DNA of 64,000 bases from Adiantum capillus-veneris (Eukaryota > Streptophyta > Polypodiopsida > Polypodiales > Pteridaceae). Numbering within the stretch: position 1 is the stretch's first letter; the number at the start of each line of letters is the position of its first letter. The notes beneath the pieces are model-generated. The model saw only the letters and a program-made list of their open reading frames with translations. It searched no databases and was not told where the DNA came from. The position numbers and the translations under genes are program-made. This document shows positions 42,011 to 51,539 of the stretch, one piece after another. Where the stretch lies: NCBI GenBank assembly GCA_014529385.2, contig CM043971.1:88305340-88369339 (forward strand), given 5' to 3'.

Positions 42011-43632
42011 ATGTGAAGAGGCTCAAGAGTGGTGGAAATACAGTGTTGTACATATTGCATATATGGTTGTGCTTCTTTAAGTGTGCTTGAGTGGTAGCAA
42101 AGTGTTGCACAATTAGAGTTCAATGAAGCTGCTTTTGGTTGAACATGAATGTTCAACAAAGGGGGTGGGCAATGATGGTGCAACCAAACTTGGTCCGAGC
42201 TAGAAAGTGTGCTATACAAAGATATGGATGTCTAAAGGTGTGGAACCAAGTGCTAAAGGTGGTATGTAAGGCATGGGCATGCTGCAAAAGGCAGCAGGAA
42301 TGTATGTCTCATGCAGTTTCTTAGGCCAAAGGATATTCAAGAATGCCAATTGGGATGGAAATTACAAGTGTGTGAAGTGTTGTGCTAGTGTCCGGGGATG
42401 TAGTGTTCAAAGTGCTTTAGAAGCCGATCCAGATGGCTCATCAAACGGAGCCACAATGTGCATTAGGGGAAATTTGGACTCTCAAAGGGGCACTATAAGG
42501 ATGTTTGATTTTGTCTCTCTTGTCCAAAGTGGGCAACCCGGTGAAGTCCATGATCGTTTTGGCAAAACCCTATCAACCAACATATCATTGAAAAGACCTT
42601 AGAAAGTAGGTTCTAAAACCCCAAACTTCAACAAATTTGGAATTGATTTGTAGAAGTTATGGCCTTCCCTTTGAAGCTAAAATGTGGGGAGAGATTCCAT
42701 TTATAAGACGAGTTGTCACATAAAAAAAATAGAATCTTCTAGAATATAAGGAATTTGATGGCATGCTATATATCAATGGATAGATCTCAATGAGTACATT
42801 CTACTTCCAAAAGATCCGACAAGTTTTGATTTCATTTGTAAAATTTTTACCGTGTGCCCATTTTGGACAAGAGAGAGAAATTCAAAGTCCTTATAGGTCC
42901 CTTTTGAGAGTCCACACGTATGGGCCACCTTGCCTGCTTTGGGAAATGTGCCACCATCTATTTTTGGAATCTTGACAAGGTTTGTGTGGCTAGTCCTCAG
43001 CTTGAGGTGTTAACCAAAAGTGTCTGCTTGTCAGTTGGATGCTCGGTCAATGAGACAAAGTTTGTTCTAGTTAGCGGCAATGCAATGGTAGCCGATTTTT
43101 TCATTTGTTGGAGGCCTTGATTGGTGGGCCCGAGAACATTAAAATGTGGTGGAGTTGATGCGGATGGTAGCTGAGGACCAGGTTCGTGGCCATGGCTTGA
43201 TGTCTTGGCAACTTGATCACTCAACAATAAATGGAATGGTTGGGAAAGAGGACCAAAAAAGGAAAATTTTAATGCCTTTGTGGGGGTTCTTGAGAAGTTT
43301 GAGTGCCTTGGGGGGCCCATTCAACATAGCATGCCATGTGGCGGCTGCAATAAAGCCACATGCATGCAATAGGGCCAGGAATTTATGGTATTTATGTTGG
43401 GGCATGCCGCCTCTTGTGTGTATCACTTGGGAGAGAGAGGGTGCTCCCTTGGTGTGGCTATGGCATCTATTCTTGGCGGCCTTTGGGTGCTACGTGCACG
43501 CCGATCCGTGGTGGCACTGTGTAACATTTTGGCAGCCTTTTGGGCAACGATGATCCACAAGTAGGATGATGAAAAGGGTTGTCACAATGCCGTGACAACC
43601 AAAATGGGCTCAGGTGAGGGACTCTCAAGTGG

Positions 43633-43634
<2 letters not shown>

Positions 43635-43672
<38 letters not shown>
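43635..43672. repeat. (GA)n microsatellite
   Basis: About 38 bp of GA dinucleotides. Confidence 0.95.
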
Positions 43673-43674
<2 letters not shown>

Positions 43675-44044
43675 ATGCTGAGGTGTCGACATCCTATTCA
43701 AAGTACTAAATGGGGCTCAAATGGTTTCCAACTCAAAAAAAGAGCTCCTAGAGTTCTACGGTGAAAAAAGACCACCTTCTTTTGTGTTTTTTTGTAATCG
43801 AAACCTTCCTATAAGAGGGCTTTCAAAAGTTTTTGACAAGAGATATTTGGAGCAAGTTAAGAGAGGATTTGCTCTATGTAAGACATGAGACCTTTGTAAT
43901 TTTTTGCAAAGAGAAGTTCACTTCCCCCACCCCCCCTTCTTAGTGTCGATTCCTTGCTCCCCCTCCCTTCTTTTGCTTGTGTACTTTGCCTGTCTTGCTG
44001 GTTGCGGTGTGGTTGAGTGCAACCCGCAATCGAGGTCCGTGTAA

Positions 44045-44048
<4 letters not shown>

Positions 44049-44093
<45 letters not shown>
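44049..44093. repeat. (GA)n microsatellite
   Basis: About 45 bp of AG/GA dinucleotides. Confidence 0.95.
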
Positions 44094-44094
<1 letters not shown>

Positions 44095-44634
44095 TTGTGT
44101 GAGTCTACGATGTCGAAAAGAGGTGCTGGGTGTGTGATATGTGGTGGAGCTTCCCGTGAAGCGTGTATGTTCACTAGTGTGTCAAAACAAGCATGTGCAG
44201 ATGATATTGTGTGGTTTTTGAAGGTGAATCCTAGTATATTGGGGTGCTATGTTTACCCTGGGTTGCAGAGAGGCGCACAGTTTGTGTTTCGGGTGTGTAC
44301 CCCCTTCCCCTTGTCCACCGTCATGGAAAAAATATCCTAGAGCATGGGTTTTTGTTCTTTTCAAATTTTGTAACCATAATGCAAGAGAACCAATTGTAGA
44401 ATAGGGATTTGAAGGCCATAGATCATCAAGCAAGAAATCTCCATACATCACATGACCATGTTCATGTGTTATCATACGTGTTAAATACTTATTTTTGTTT
44501 TAATTGTGAGAACTTACGCCATGTGTAGTACACATTCCTACAACTTTGTAGTATGCAACATCAATCTTGTTTCATTTCATCATCCTTTGTTGACTCTAGT
44601 TAAAGACTTTATGTGACTACATACAACACATTAG

Positions 44635-44826
44635 TGTTGGGGTATAAAGCCCAATGTGGTCGCCCAGGTAAGTGGGCGGGCCGCCAGGTATGTACACATA
44701 TTCTTTTGTAAAAACCTAATAAGAACTCACTATGCTCTACACATTACAGTAGAGCGAGTTCACCATATCGTTGTGCTCTTCTTCTCGCACTCTCTCTCGC
44801 GTCGCACTTCCGCTCGTACTCCTTCA
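44635..44826 (+). repeat. 5' LTR of copia-3
   Basis: 192 bp, TGTTGGGGTATAAAGCCC...CTCGTACTCCTTCA, preceded by target duplication ATTAG. Confidence 0.95.
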
Positions 44827-44828
44827 AC

Positions 44829-44840
44829 TGGTATCAGAGC
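44829..44840 (+). other. Primer binding site of copia-3
   Basis: TGGTATCAGAGC begins two bases after the LTR end, a perfect initiator-Met-tRNA complement. Confidence 0.95.
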
Positions 44841-45913
44841 TCAGATCGAGGCTCGGGGCAGCACTGCAAGAGGCTAGAGTCATCAGCTCAGATTGGAGTG
44901 AAATTCGACAGGCGAAGACACGGCCCCAAATCCCAAGGGTAAGCCCGAAGGGCTTGGTGTTCTCAGAATTTCATTCTGAGGTCGTCTCGGCCACCGTTCG
45001 GCTTCGACAAAGGTCTGCACAGGCCATTTTCGACTACGTGGTCTCGACAGGTGCAGATCCGACTCTGCAAATTTGGGGTTTTCGGCCTATGACTGCAGGT
45101 GCTGAGGATATCGACACTCCCAGAGTGTTGATTTGTGGCTGTCTACACATCGAAGGACGGCTCACAGTTCTTGGAGGCGTGTCACATACGACACGGGCGC
45201 ATCTACACACTGACTGTAGGCAACATCCACTAGTTCATCAGGTAGCTTGTGTTTGCTTCTTGATATTCCAGATTTCATCCTGACATTGCAGGTACTTCCA
45301 CATGGGATGTATTGTCAGAGATGATGTATGTCTGTTGAGGGTTTGCTGGCTGTGAGTCACGCAGCAAACAACCGCCGCAGCGGTTACAACATACAGTGGG
45401 AAATTTGTGGATGTATGACTTTGTGGGTAGTCTATGTACTGTCAGATTTATTGTAGCCTTTGTTGAGGGTCGAGTGAGGTTTTATTGAGTTGGGGGATTC
45501 TCGAATGTTGAGATCCTTTCGGTGATACAGGTCTTGGAGCGATCCCTCGAGCACCCTTAGATAGGCAGCTAGGATGTATTGACTGTGAGTTAGACAGTTG
45601 GGATTGCATCTTTGCTTTACTGCCGTTGAGGCATTGTCGCAGTCGATGCTTATAGGACAGTGAGAGACAGTACAGGTGCAGGACAGGTTTACCCGCAGCT
45701 TACAGTGTCAGAGAGACAGTGTTTTTTGAGCTGTTTTTTGGTCTGTTTTTTATTACACCAGAGCCATTTTACAAAGGATACTCTGCCAAAATTTATGCAG
45801 AATCTGAAGCTTTCTTGGTTCATTTGACAGGTTGATATTGGTTCAGAGGTCAATTTATAGGGGAAACTCTGCCGAATTTTTCCCAGGAAAGTAAACCACT
45901 GTGAAGCGTAGCT
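44841..45913 (+). other. Copia-3 leader
   Basis: About 1.07 kb between primer site and Gag ATG. It contains a 170-aa frame (44771-45283) that starts inside the LTR and has no recognised domain; it is probably not a gene. This leader is long for a copia element. Confidence 0.5.
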
Positions 45914-47875
45914 ATGGCTGGATCACAGGACACTGCTCTTTACAATATCAAGAAGCTGGATGGAACCAATTTCCCATTGTGGAAGAAGCAGATTTGGCAC
46001 GTGTTGGTACAAAAGAAGCAGATAAAACCTATAAAGCTCAAGGGGATAAATCCAGAAGATATGGACGAAGATGAATGGAGCGAAATGGATGAATTAGCAC
46101 TTTCTACCATTATGCTGACTTTGGCAGAAAGCGTTTACTTCAATGTAGCAGACGAGATGTCGGATTATCAAGCATGGTTAAAGCTGAGTGATCTTTATGA
46201 GAAGCAGAGTGCAGCTTCACAGGTATACTGGCTTAAGAAGCTTGTTGACTTGAAGATGAAAGAAGGGACACCTATGTCCAATCACCTGAATGAATTCAAC
46301 ACAATCTATAGTCAGTTGTCGGCTCAAGGTGTCAAGTTTGATGAACCTGTTAGAGCTATGTTCCTATTGATCACATTGCCGAAAAGTTGGGACACTTTTC
46401 GCACAGCTTTGAGTAATTCTGCACCTCCAGATGGTTTGAACATAGCAGGTGTAGAAGGAAGTCTGCTTACTGAAGAAACCAATAGAAAGACAATGGACAA
46501 AGGCAAAGGAATAGCCTTAGTTGTCAGGGGAAGGACCAAAGAAAAGTACAAAGGTGGAAAGAGGAATCAGTCTTGTAGCAAGTCCCGCAGTGCTAAAGGC
46601 AAGAGTGACATAGAATGCTACCATTGTGGCAAGAAGGGTCACATGAAAAGAGACTGCAGAGAATGGAAAGCAGAAAAAGGCAAAGAGAAAGATGAAGACC
46701 ATGGTGAGAAGAACAAGTCCTCAGTGAAGATTCAAGAAATAAATGTGACAAACACTGTTGCAGAGGATGACAGTCTAGTGTTAGGAGACATCTACTTCTT
46801 TAAGAATACAATGGACTCAGCTCTTCTTACAGCATCTGATGGAAATGCACTGAGTGACTGGATTATAGACTCAGGGGCATCACTTCATGTGTCTCCAAAC
46901 AAGGAGTGGTTTACCTCTTATGTGACCACTAAAGATCATGTTCGGCTAGGCAATGGGCAGACATGTGAGATCTTAGGTGTTGGAGATGTTCAATTGAAGT
47001 TTCAGAATGGCTCTTCTTTCACGCTGAAGAATGTGAGACATGTTCCCGCAATTACAAAGAGCTTGATCAGCATAGGTTTACTTGATGATGCTGGCTACGT
47101 CACCACTTTTGGACAGAACATGTGGAAGATATCCAAGGGTTCTATGACAGTAGCACATGGAGTAAAGTCTGGAGGACTTTACATGATTTATGTATCAAAT
47201 GTCTCTAAAAATGTAATCAATGTAACCGAGCAGCCGAATGTTTCTTTGTGGCATAGCCGATTAGGACATATGTCCAAGAAGGGAATGGAAATCTTGTCTC
47301 GTTCTGGTTATTTGCATGGATTTTCATTTAATGATTTTGAATTCTGTGAACGTTGTCTGTATGGTAAGAAAACACAGCAGCCACATAAGCATAGAAGCAG
47401 TAGAAGAGATACACAGTTGGCACTTGTTCATAGTGATTTGTGTGGACCTATGCCTAACCTATCTCTAGGGGGAGCTTATTACTTTATGACATTTATAGAT
47501 GATTACTCGAGGAAAGTATGGGTTTACTTTCTCAAGCACAAGGATGAAGCGTTTAGTGTTTTCAAAACGTTTGTGACACTTGTGGAGAATCAGAGTGGCA
47601 AGAAGCTTAAATGCTTGCGCATTGACAATGGTGGAGAGTATGTTTCAAAGGCCTTTCAGGACTTTTGTGAGTCAAAAGGTATAAAACGTGAACTTACTGC
47701 TCCTTACAATCCTCCTCAAAATGGTGTTGCTGAGAGGATGAATAGGACCATACAAGAGAAGGTCAGAAGTATGTTGTCTAATGCACAGCTGCCAAATGGG
47801 TTTTGGGCTGAAGCTGTATCAACAACTGTTCATCTTGTAAATAGATCTCCTAGCAAGGTTTTGCAGAAGGATTGA
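45914..47875 (+). CDS. gag-pol: Copia-3 Gag-protease-integrase open frame (ends at premature stop)
   Basis: 653 aa. ATG at 45914 (AGCTATGGCTGG) starts MAGSQDTALYNIKKLDGTNF. UBN2 Gag about residues 20-170 (LDGTNFPLWKKQI, LPKSWDTFRTAL); zinc knuckle C235-X2-C-X4-H-X4-C248 (CYHCGKKGHMKRDC) in a Lys-rich region; protease with WIIDSGASLHVSP, Asp319; GAG-pre-integrase HHCC with H447, H452, C478, C481; integrase core with HSD (Asp508), RIDNGGEYVS (Asp571) and NGVAERMN (Glu607). All catalytic residues of protease and integrase are present. A TGA at 47873-47875 cuts it after RSPSKVLQKD; downstream the sequence continues as integrase (YKHLRIFGCEAYTHVP). Confidence 0.93.
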   Translation: MAGSQDTALYNIKKLDGTNFPLWKKQIWHVLVQKKQIKPIKLKGINPEDMDEDEWSEMDELALSTIMLTLAESVYFNVADEMSDYQAWLKLSDLYEKQSAASQVYWLKKLVDLKMKEGTPMSNHLNEFNTIYSQLSAQGVKFDEPVRAMFLLITLPKSWDTFRTALSNSAPPDGLNIAGVEGSLLTEETNRKTMDKGKGIALVVRGRTKEKYKGGKRNQSCSKSRSAKGKSDIECYHCGKKGHMKRDCREWKAEKGKEKDEDHGEKNKSSVKIQEINVTNTVAEDDSLVLGDIYFFKNTMDSALLTASDGNALSDWIIDSGASLHVSPNKEWFTSYVTTKDHVRLGNGQTCEILGVGDVQLKFQNGSSFTLKNVRHVPAITKSLISIGLLDDAGYVTTFGQNMWKISKGSMTVAHGVKSGGLYMIYVSNVSKNVINVTEQPNVSLWHSRLGHMSKKGMEILSRSGYLHGFSFNDFEFCERCLYGKKTQQPHKHRSSRRDTQLALVHSDLCGPMPNLSLGGAYYFMTFIDDYSRKVWVYFLKHKDEAFSVFKTFVTLVENQSGKKLKCLRIDNGGEYVSKAFQDFCESKGIKRELTAPYNPPQNGVAERMNRTIQEKVRSMLSNAQLPNGFWAEAVSTTVHLVNRSPSKVLQKD

Positions 47876-49830
47876 GTACCAGAGATGGTATGGTCAAGCA
47901 AGGTGCCCTCATACAAGCATCTCAGAATCTTTGGCTGTGAGGCATATACTCACGTTCCAGGAACAAACTTGAGCCAAAGAGTAGAAAGTGCATCTTTCTA
48001 GGCTATGGTAATTCTGGTGAGATGGGGTACAGACTTTGGGATCCCGAATCCAGAAAGGTTGTCCGCAGCAATGATGTTCACTTTAATGAATCCAAATATC
48101 ATTCTAAACCAGAGAGGGTTGAGGAGATTAGAAGAGTTGTCTTCCAAGAAGATGGACCTGCACGTGCAAGACAAAATGTCAGGGCTCAAGAGGAGCAAGG
48201 ACAGGATAGAGTGGAACCACAGGTTGATAGGTTTGTTCCATCTATGAACTATGTCATGTTGACTGATTGCAATGAGACTTCATGTTACAAGGAAGTAGTG
48301 CAAATGAAGGACTCCAAGAATTGGCAATTGGCCATGCAGTCAGAGATGACAGCTCTGCATAAAAACAAGACATGGAAGCTAGATAAATTACCACAGGGAA
48401 AAAAGGCTCTACCTTGTAAATGGGTTTACAGGTAAGATCACCGCTCATGATAGTCAGCCAAAGTACAAAGCAAGGCTTGTTGCAAAGGGCTTTAAGCAAG
48501 AACAAGGCATTGACTTTGATGAAGTCTTCTCTCCGGTGGTCAAGATGACTACATTGAGATGCTTTCTTGCATTGGTTGCCATATTAGATTTGGTGTTGCA
48601 CCAAATGCATGTCAAGACAGCGTTCTTGCATGGTGATTTAGATGTGGAAATTTACATGCAGTAGCCAGAAGGGTTTGTTGAGAAAGGCAAGGAAGATTGG
48701 GTATGCCAGTTGTTAAAGAGTCTTTATGGCTTAAAACAATCACCGAGGGCATGGTACCATAAATTCCACAAGTTTATGCTTTCTCAAGGCTACAAACGTA
48801 GTGAGTTCGATCACTATCTATATACAAAGAAGGCTAAGGATGGTAGTTGGCTGATCCTTATTTTGTATGTGGATGACATGTTGATTGTTGGCAAGCACTT
48901 GGAAGAAATTTCAGCTTTGAAGTCAAAGATGGCAAAATCATTTGACATGAAAGACATGGGTGAGGCAAGTCATATACTTGGTATGCGCATTGAGAGAGAC
49001 AGATCAAAGAAGTTGATTTGGTTATCTCAAACAGAGTATATTGACAAGGTTTTGCAACGTTTCAATATGGAGAAGGGAAAGGCACTGAGTGTTCCATTGC
49101 CACCATATGTGAAACTTAGCAAACAAGATTGTCCTGTGTCTAAGGAAGAACAGGCTGAAATGGATAAGATTCCATATGCGTCTGCAGTGGGTAGTTTGAT
49201 GTATGCAATGATTGCTACTCGCCCAGACATTGCATTTGCAGTGGGAGTAGTAAGTCGATACATGTCAAACCCAGGAAAGAAACATTGGGAGGCGGTGAAA
49301 GGAATATTGAGATACCTGAAAGCTACAAAGAGTATGCGTATGTTGTATGGGAGTCAGGAGCTAAGTGTAAAGGGTTTTACAGACTCAGATTATGCAGGTG
49401 ACTTAGACAACCGAAGGTCTACGTCAGGGTATGTCTTTACATTGGCTGGTGGAGCAGTATCATGGCGTTCTAGATTACAAGATTGTGTTACTCAGTCTAC
49501 TACAGAGGCTGAATATGTTGCAGCATCAGAGGCATGCAAAGAATCAATTTGGCTTAATCGACTAGTAACAGATTTGGGAATCAAAGAAGAGATGCCTGTG
49601 TTATATTGTGATAGTCAAAGTGCTATACAATTGGCTCGCAATCCAGGGAAATGCTCGAGGATAAGCAACTTCAGCTTTTCAAAGTTCACAGCATAGAAAA
49701 TCCTACTGATCTACTTCCAAAAGGACTTCCCTCAGAGAGCTTTGCGCATTTTCGCAAGCAGTTAGGTGTAGGGTAGTACATCTCTTGTATATTAGCTTGT
49801 ATAGTAGCTTCTCTCACACTTAAAGTACCA
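47876..49830 (+). pseudogene. pol: Copia-3 integrase end, reverse transcriptase and RNase H
   Basis: 48022-48435 gives the integrase C-terminus (GYRLWDPESRKVVRSNDVHF) and the RT start ([27 protein letters not shown]) in one frame; then a shift. From about 48440 [17 protein letters not shown] and [16 protein letters not shown] are followed by TAG at 48662-48664 (normally a Gln). 48710-49696 holds KSLYGLKQSPRAWY, LILYVDDMLIVG (catalytic YVDD intact) and RNase H (GFTDSDYAGD, STTEAEYVAASEA, YCDSQSAIQLARNP). The expected HxRTKHIDxRYH motif is missing; after LARNPGKCSRI another frame reads ENPTDLLPKGLP, so a short deletion joined the two. Confidence 0.92.
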
Positions 49831-49839
49831 CATTGGACT

Positions 49840-49852
49840 TTAAGTGGGAGGT
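49840..49852 (+). other. Polypurine tract of copia-3
   Basis: TTTAAGTGGGAGGT immediately before TGTTGGGG. Confidence 0.7.
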
Positions 49853-50044
49853 TGTTGGGGTATAAAGCCCAATGTGGTCGCCCAGGTAAGTGGGCAGGCC
49901 GCCAGGTATGTACACATATTCTTTTGTAAAAACCTAATAAGAACTCACTATGCTCTACACATTACAGTAGAGCGAGTTCACCATATCGTCGTGCTCTTCT
50001 TCTCGCACTCTCTCTCGCGTCGCACTTTCGCTCGTACTCCTTCA
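49853..50044 (+). repeat. 3' LTR of copia-3
   Basis: 192 bp with three substitutions relative to 44635-44826, followed by target duplication ATTAG (50045-50049). Confidence 0.95.
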
Positions 50045-50074
50045 ATTAGGAGACCTCACTTGTTTTTGGCAAGG

Positions 50075-50350
50075 TCAAAATAGAAAATTCTGTATTCCAA
50101 ATCCTATTGAATGTAGTGCTAGAAATTGGCATGAGACTCGTAGTCTTGATGTTTTATTAACATCATGTAAAATGTCTATTTGCTTGTATGTGTTTGGTAT
50201 TGCAAGCAAGGTCTTCCTAGTTCCATCTTCCATAGTTCTACTCTTGTGTGGAATTCCCTCTGAGTTTTCCTCTACAAAAGAGCACATCAATGCCCTACCC
50301 ATTTCTATATGGTCTCTTCCTTTTCTTATGACACCATCATTACCATGCAC
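50075..50350 (-). CDS. Hypothetical ORF, unknown
   Basis: 92-aa minus frame starting MHGNDGVIRKGRDHIEMG. It has no recognised domain. It lies downstream of the 188-aa minus ORF (50807-51373) in the same strand and may be an exon or continuation of the same decayed gene, with stops between (50351-50806). The copia-3 insertion at 50045 is just beyond its end. Confidence 0.3.
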   Translation of the reverse strand: MHGNDGVIRKGRDHIEMGRALMCSFVEENSEGIPHKSRTMEDGTRKTLLAIPNTYKQIDILHDVNKTSRLRVSCQFLALHSIGFGIQNFLF

Positions 50351-50806
50351 TAAGCATCGAATCCCATTTTCAAATTGTTCACAATGATGATAAAATGATG
50401 TTTTTGTAATGCCATGAATTTCATACCAAGCTCCACTACATACCTCATGGCCATTAAAAGAAAATACATAGTAAGTCTTTGTAATAGCTTGTTCTCATGC
50501 CAAGGAGCCAACATTGTATCCTACACATAGTTGGTTCTATTTTAAAAATTTTATCCCCAAAATTCATTGCACATAGCCATGATCTTATCCCGATTGTCAT
50601 ATTGACAACACATTTTGGAACAACAGCTTATGGTTGAAAAAATTTGGATGGATGATAGGACGCTTGATTGGATTTCTTAGATGGTCTCATAGACATTTTT
50701 TGGCTTCTTGTTTATAAAGCAATACTTTTGTTTTTATGAAATAGGTTGTGCTAAATAAGCCAATTCAATGCATGTGCCTTGTAATGCATACGCAGCATAT
50801 AAATCC

Positions 50807-51373
50807 TCATACTACATTTGTCACTCTCTTGATAGGCCAACAAACAAGATTGATACTGCATACATCAAATTGTGTAAAAATGCTAACCTCAATAGCATAG
50901 GGTGTTTCAATACCAATAGCATTGCTATCTTTACCTAGATTGCCAAAGTTTATAGAATCAAATGGACACACATACATGACAACTCTCTCGGCTACTACAT
51001 GTGTTTTGCTTTCATCCCATAGTTGAATCCTCTTATTCTTCCAAACCTCCGTGTAGCTCATTCCATCATACTGTGCCTCCAATGCTCCCATTGATTTGTT
51101 AGTCTTAGATGTAGAAACCCCTTCGTGTTGCATCTCATTCATATGTTGTAGCAACCCAATGTGGAAAGCATCTCCCACTATCAATGCATCCATTGTTGGA
51201 AATGGAATGAGTGATTTCTTTTCAAAACACAAATCAAATGACAGTGATACATTGCCTTCCCCAATAAGCACACCATTACAATATGCATTTGGGTCTATTT
51301 CACATACATTCACAATGGCAATCTTTTGTGTAGCTACAAACATGTATACTCTATCCCCATGATTAAAACCCAT
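50807..51373 (-). CDS. Hypothetical 188-aa protein, possibly transposon-associated
   Basis: The longest minus-strand frame not explained by an LTR element. It starts MGFNHGDRVYMFVATQKIAI, then reads IDPNAYCNGVLIGEGNVSL and SFDLCFEKKSLIPFPTMDALIVGDAF. The pattern G-x-x-V-x-(F)...IA...V...DP-N...G...G resembles a small beta-rich domain I associate with plant transposon-related proteins (DUF8039-like), but this is a weak recollection. The second half (KNKRIQLWDESKTHVVAER) is unassigned. Codon use gives no extra clue. It could be a host gene exon. Confidence 0.4.
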   Translation of the reverse strand: MGFNHGDRVYMFVATQKIAIVNVCEIDPNAYCNGVLIGEGNVSLSFDLCFEKKSLIPFPTMDALIVGDAFHIGLLQHMNEMQHEGVSTSKTNKSMGALEAQYDGMSYTEVWKNKRIQLWDESKTHVVAERVVMYVCPFDSINFGNLGKDSNAIGIETPYAIEVSIFTQFDVCSINLVCWPIKRVTNVV

Positions 51374-51539
51374 ACTTGGAAGAAGGTTTCAAAAACTATT
51401 TGTTAAACAAACCATCACATAGTATTTGGATAATTGCATGGAAAATGTGTCAATACATGGTTTTGTAATTGTACATTGGCAATATTTTGGCCATACAATG
51501 CTTTGTTGTGGGTGTCATTGGACAATAAAAATAGAAAAA

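Larger units (their letters stand above)
42011..44634. other. Non-coding stretch, possible long LTR of the Tat-type remnant
   Basis: 2.6 kb with no recognised gene. Short plus-strand frames (for example 42273-42602 and 43146-43553) have no domain. Recurring GGGCAACC/GGGCAACG words occur near 42000, 42530 and 43545, and the sequence carries two GA microsatellites. It may be the 3' LTR of the remnant to the left. Confidence 0.3.
44635..50044 (+). mobile_element. Copia-3: full-length Ty1/copia element, best preserved in the window
   Basis: LTRs 44635-44826 and 49853-50044 (192 bp each, three differences, about 1.6%), target duplication ATTAG (44630-44634 and 50045-50049), full initiator-Met primer site, a 653-aa open frame for Gag-protease-integrase, RT with YVDD, and RNase H. 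Defects: TGA at 47873-47875, frameshifts near 48000 and 48430, TAG at 48662-48664, and a small deletion that removes the RNase H C-terminal motif. Distinct family from copia-1/copia-4 (different LTR length and Gag). Confidence 0.95.

Noticed and set aside
44771-45283. 170-aa gene in the copia-3 leader
   Set aside because: It begins inside the LTR, crosses the primer site and has no domain; likely chance reading through leader sequence.
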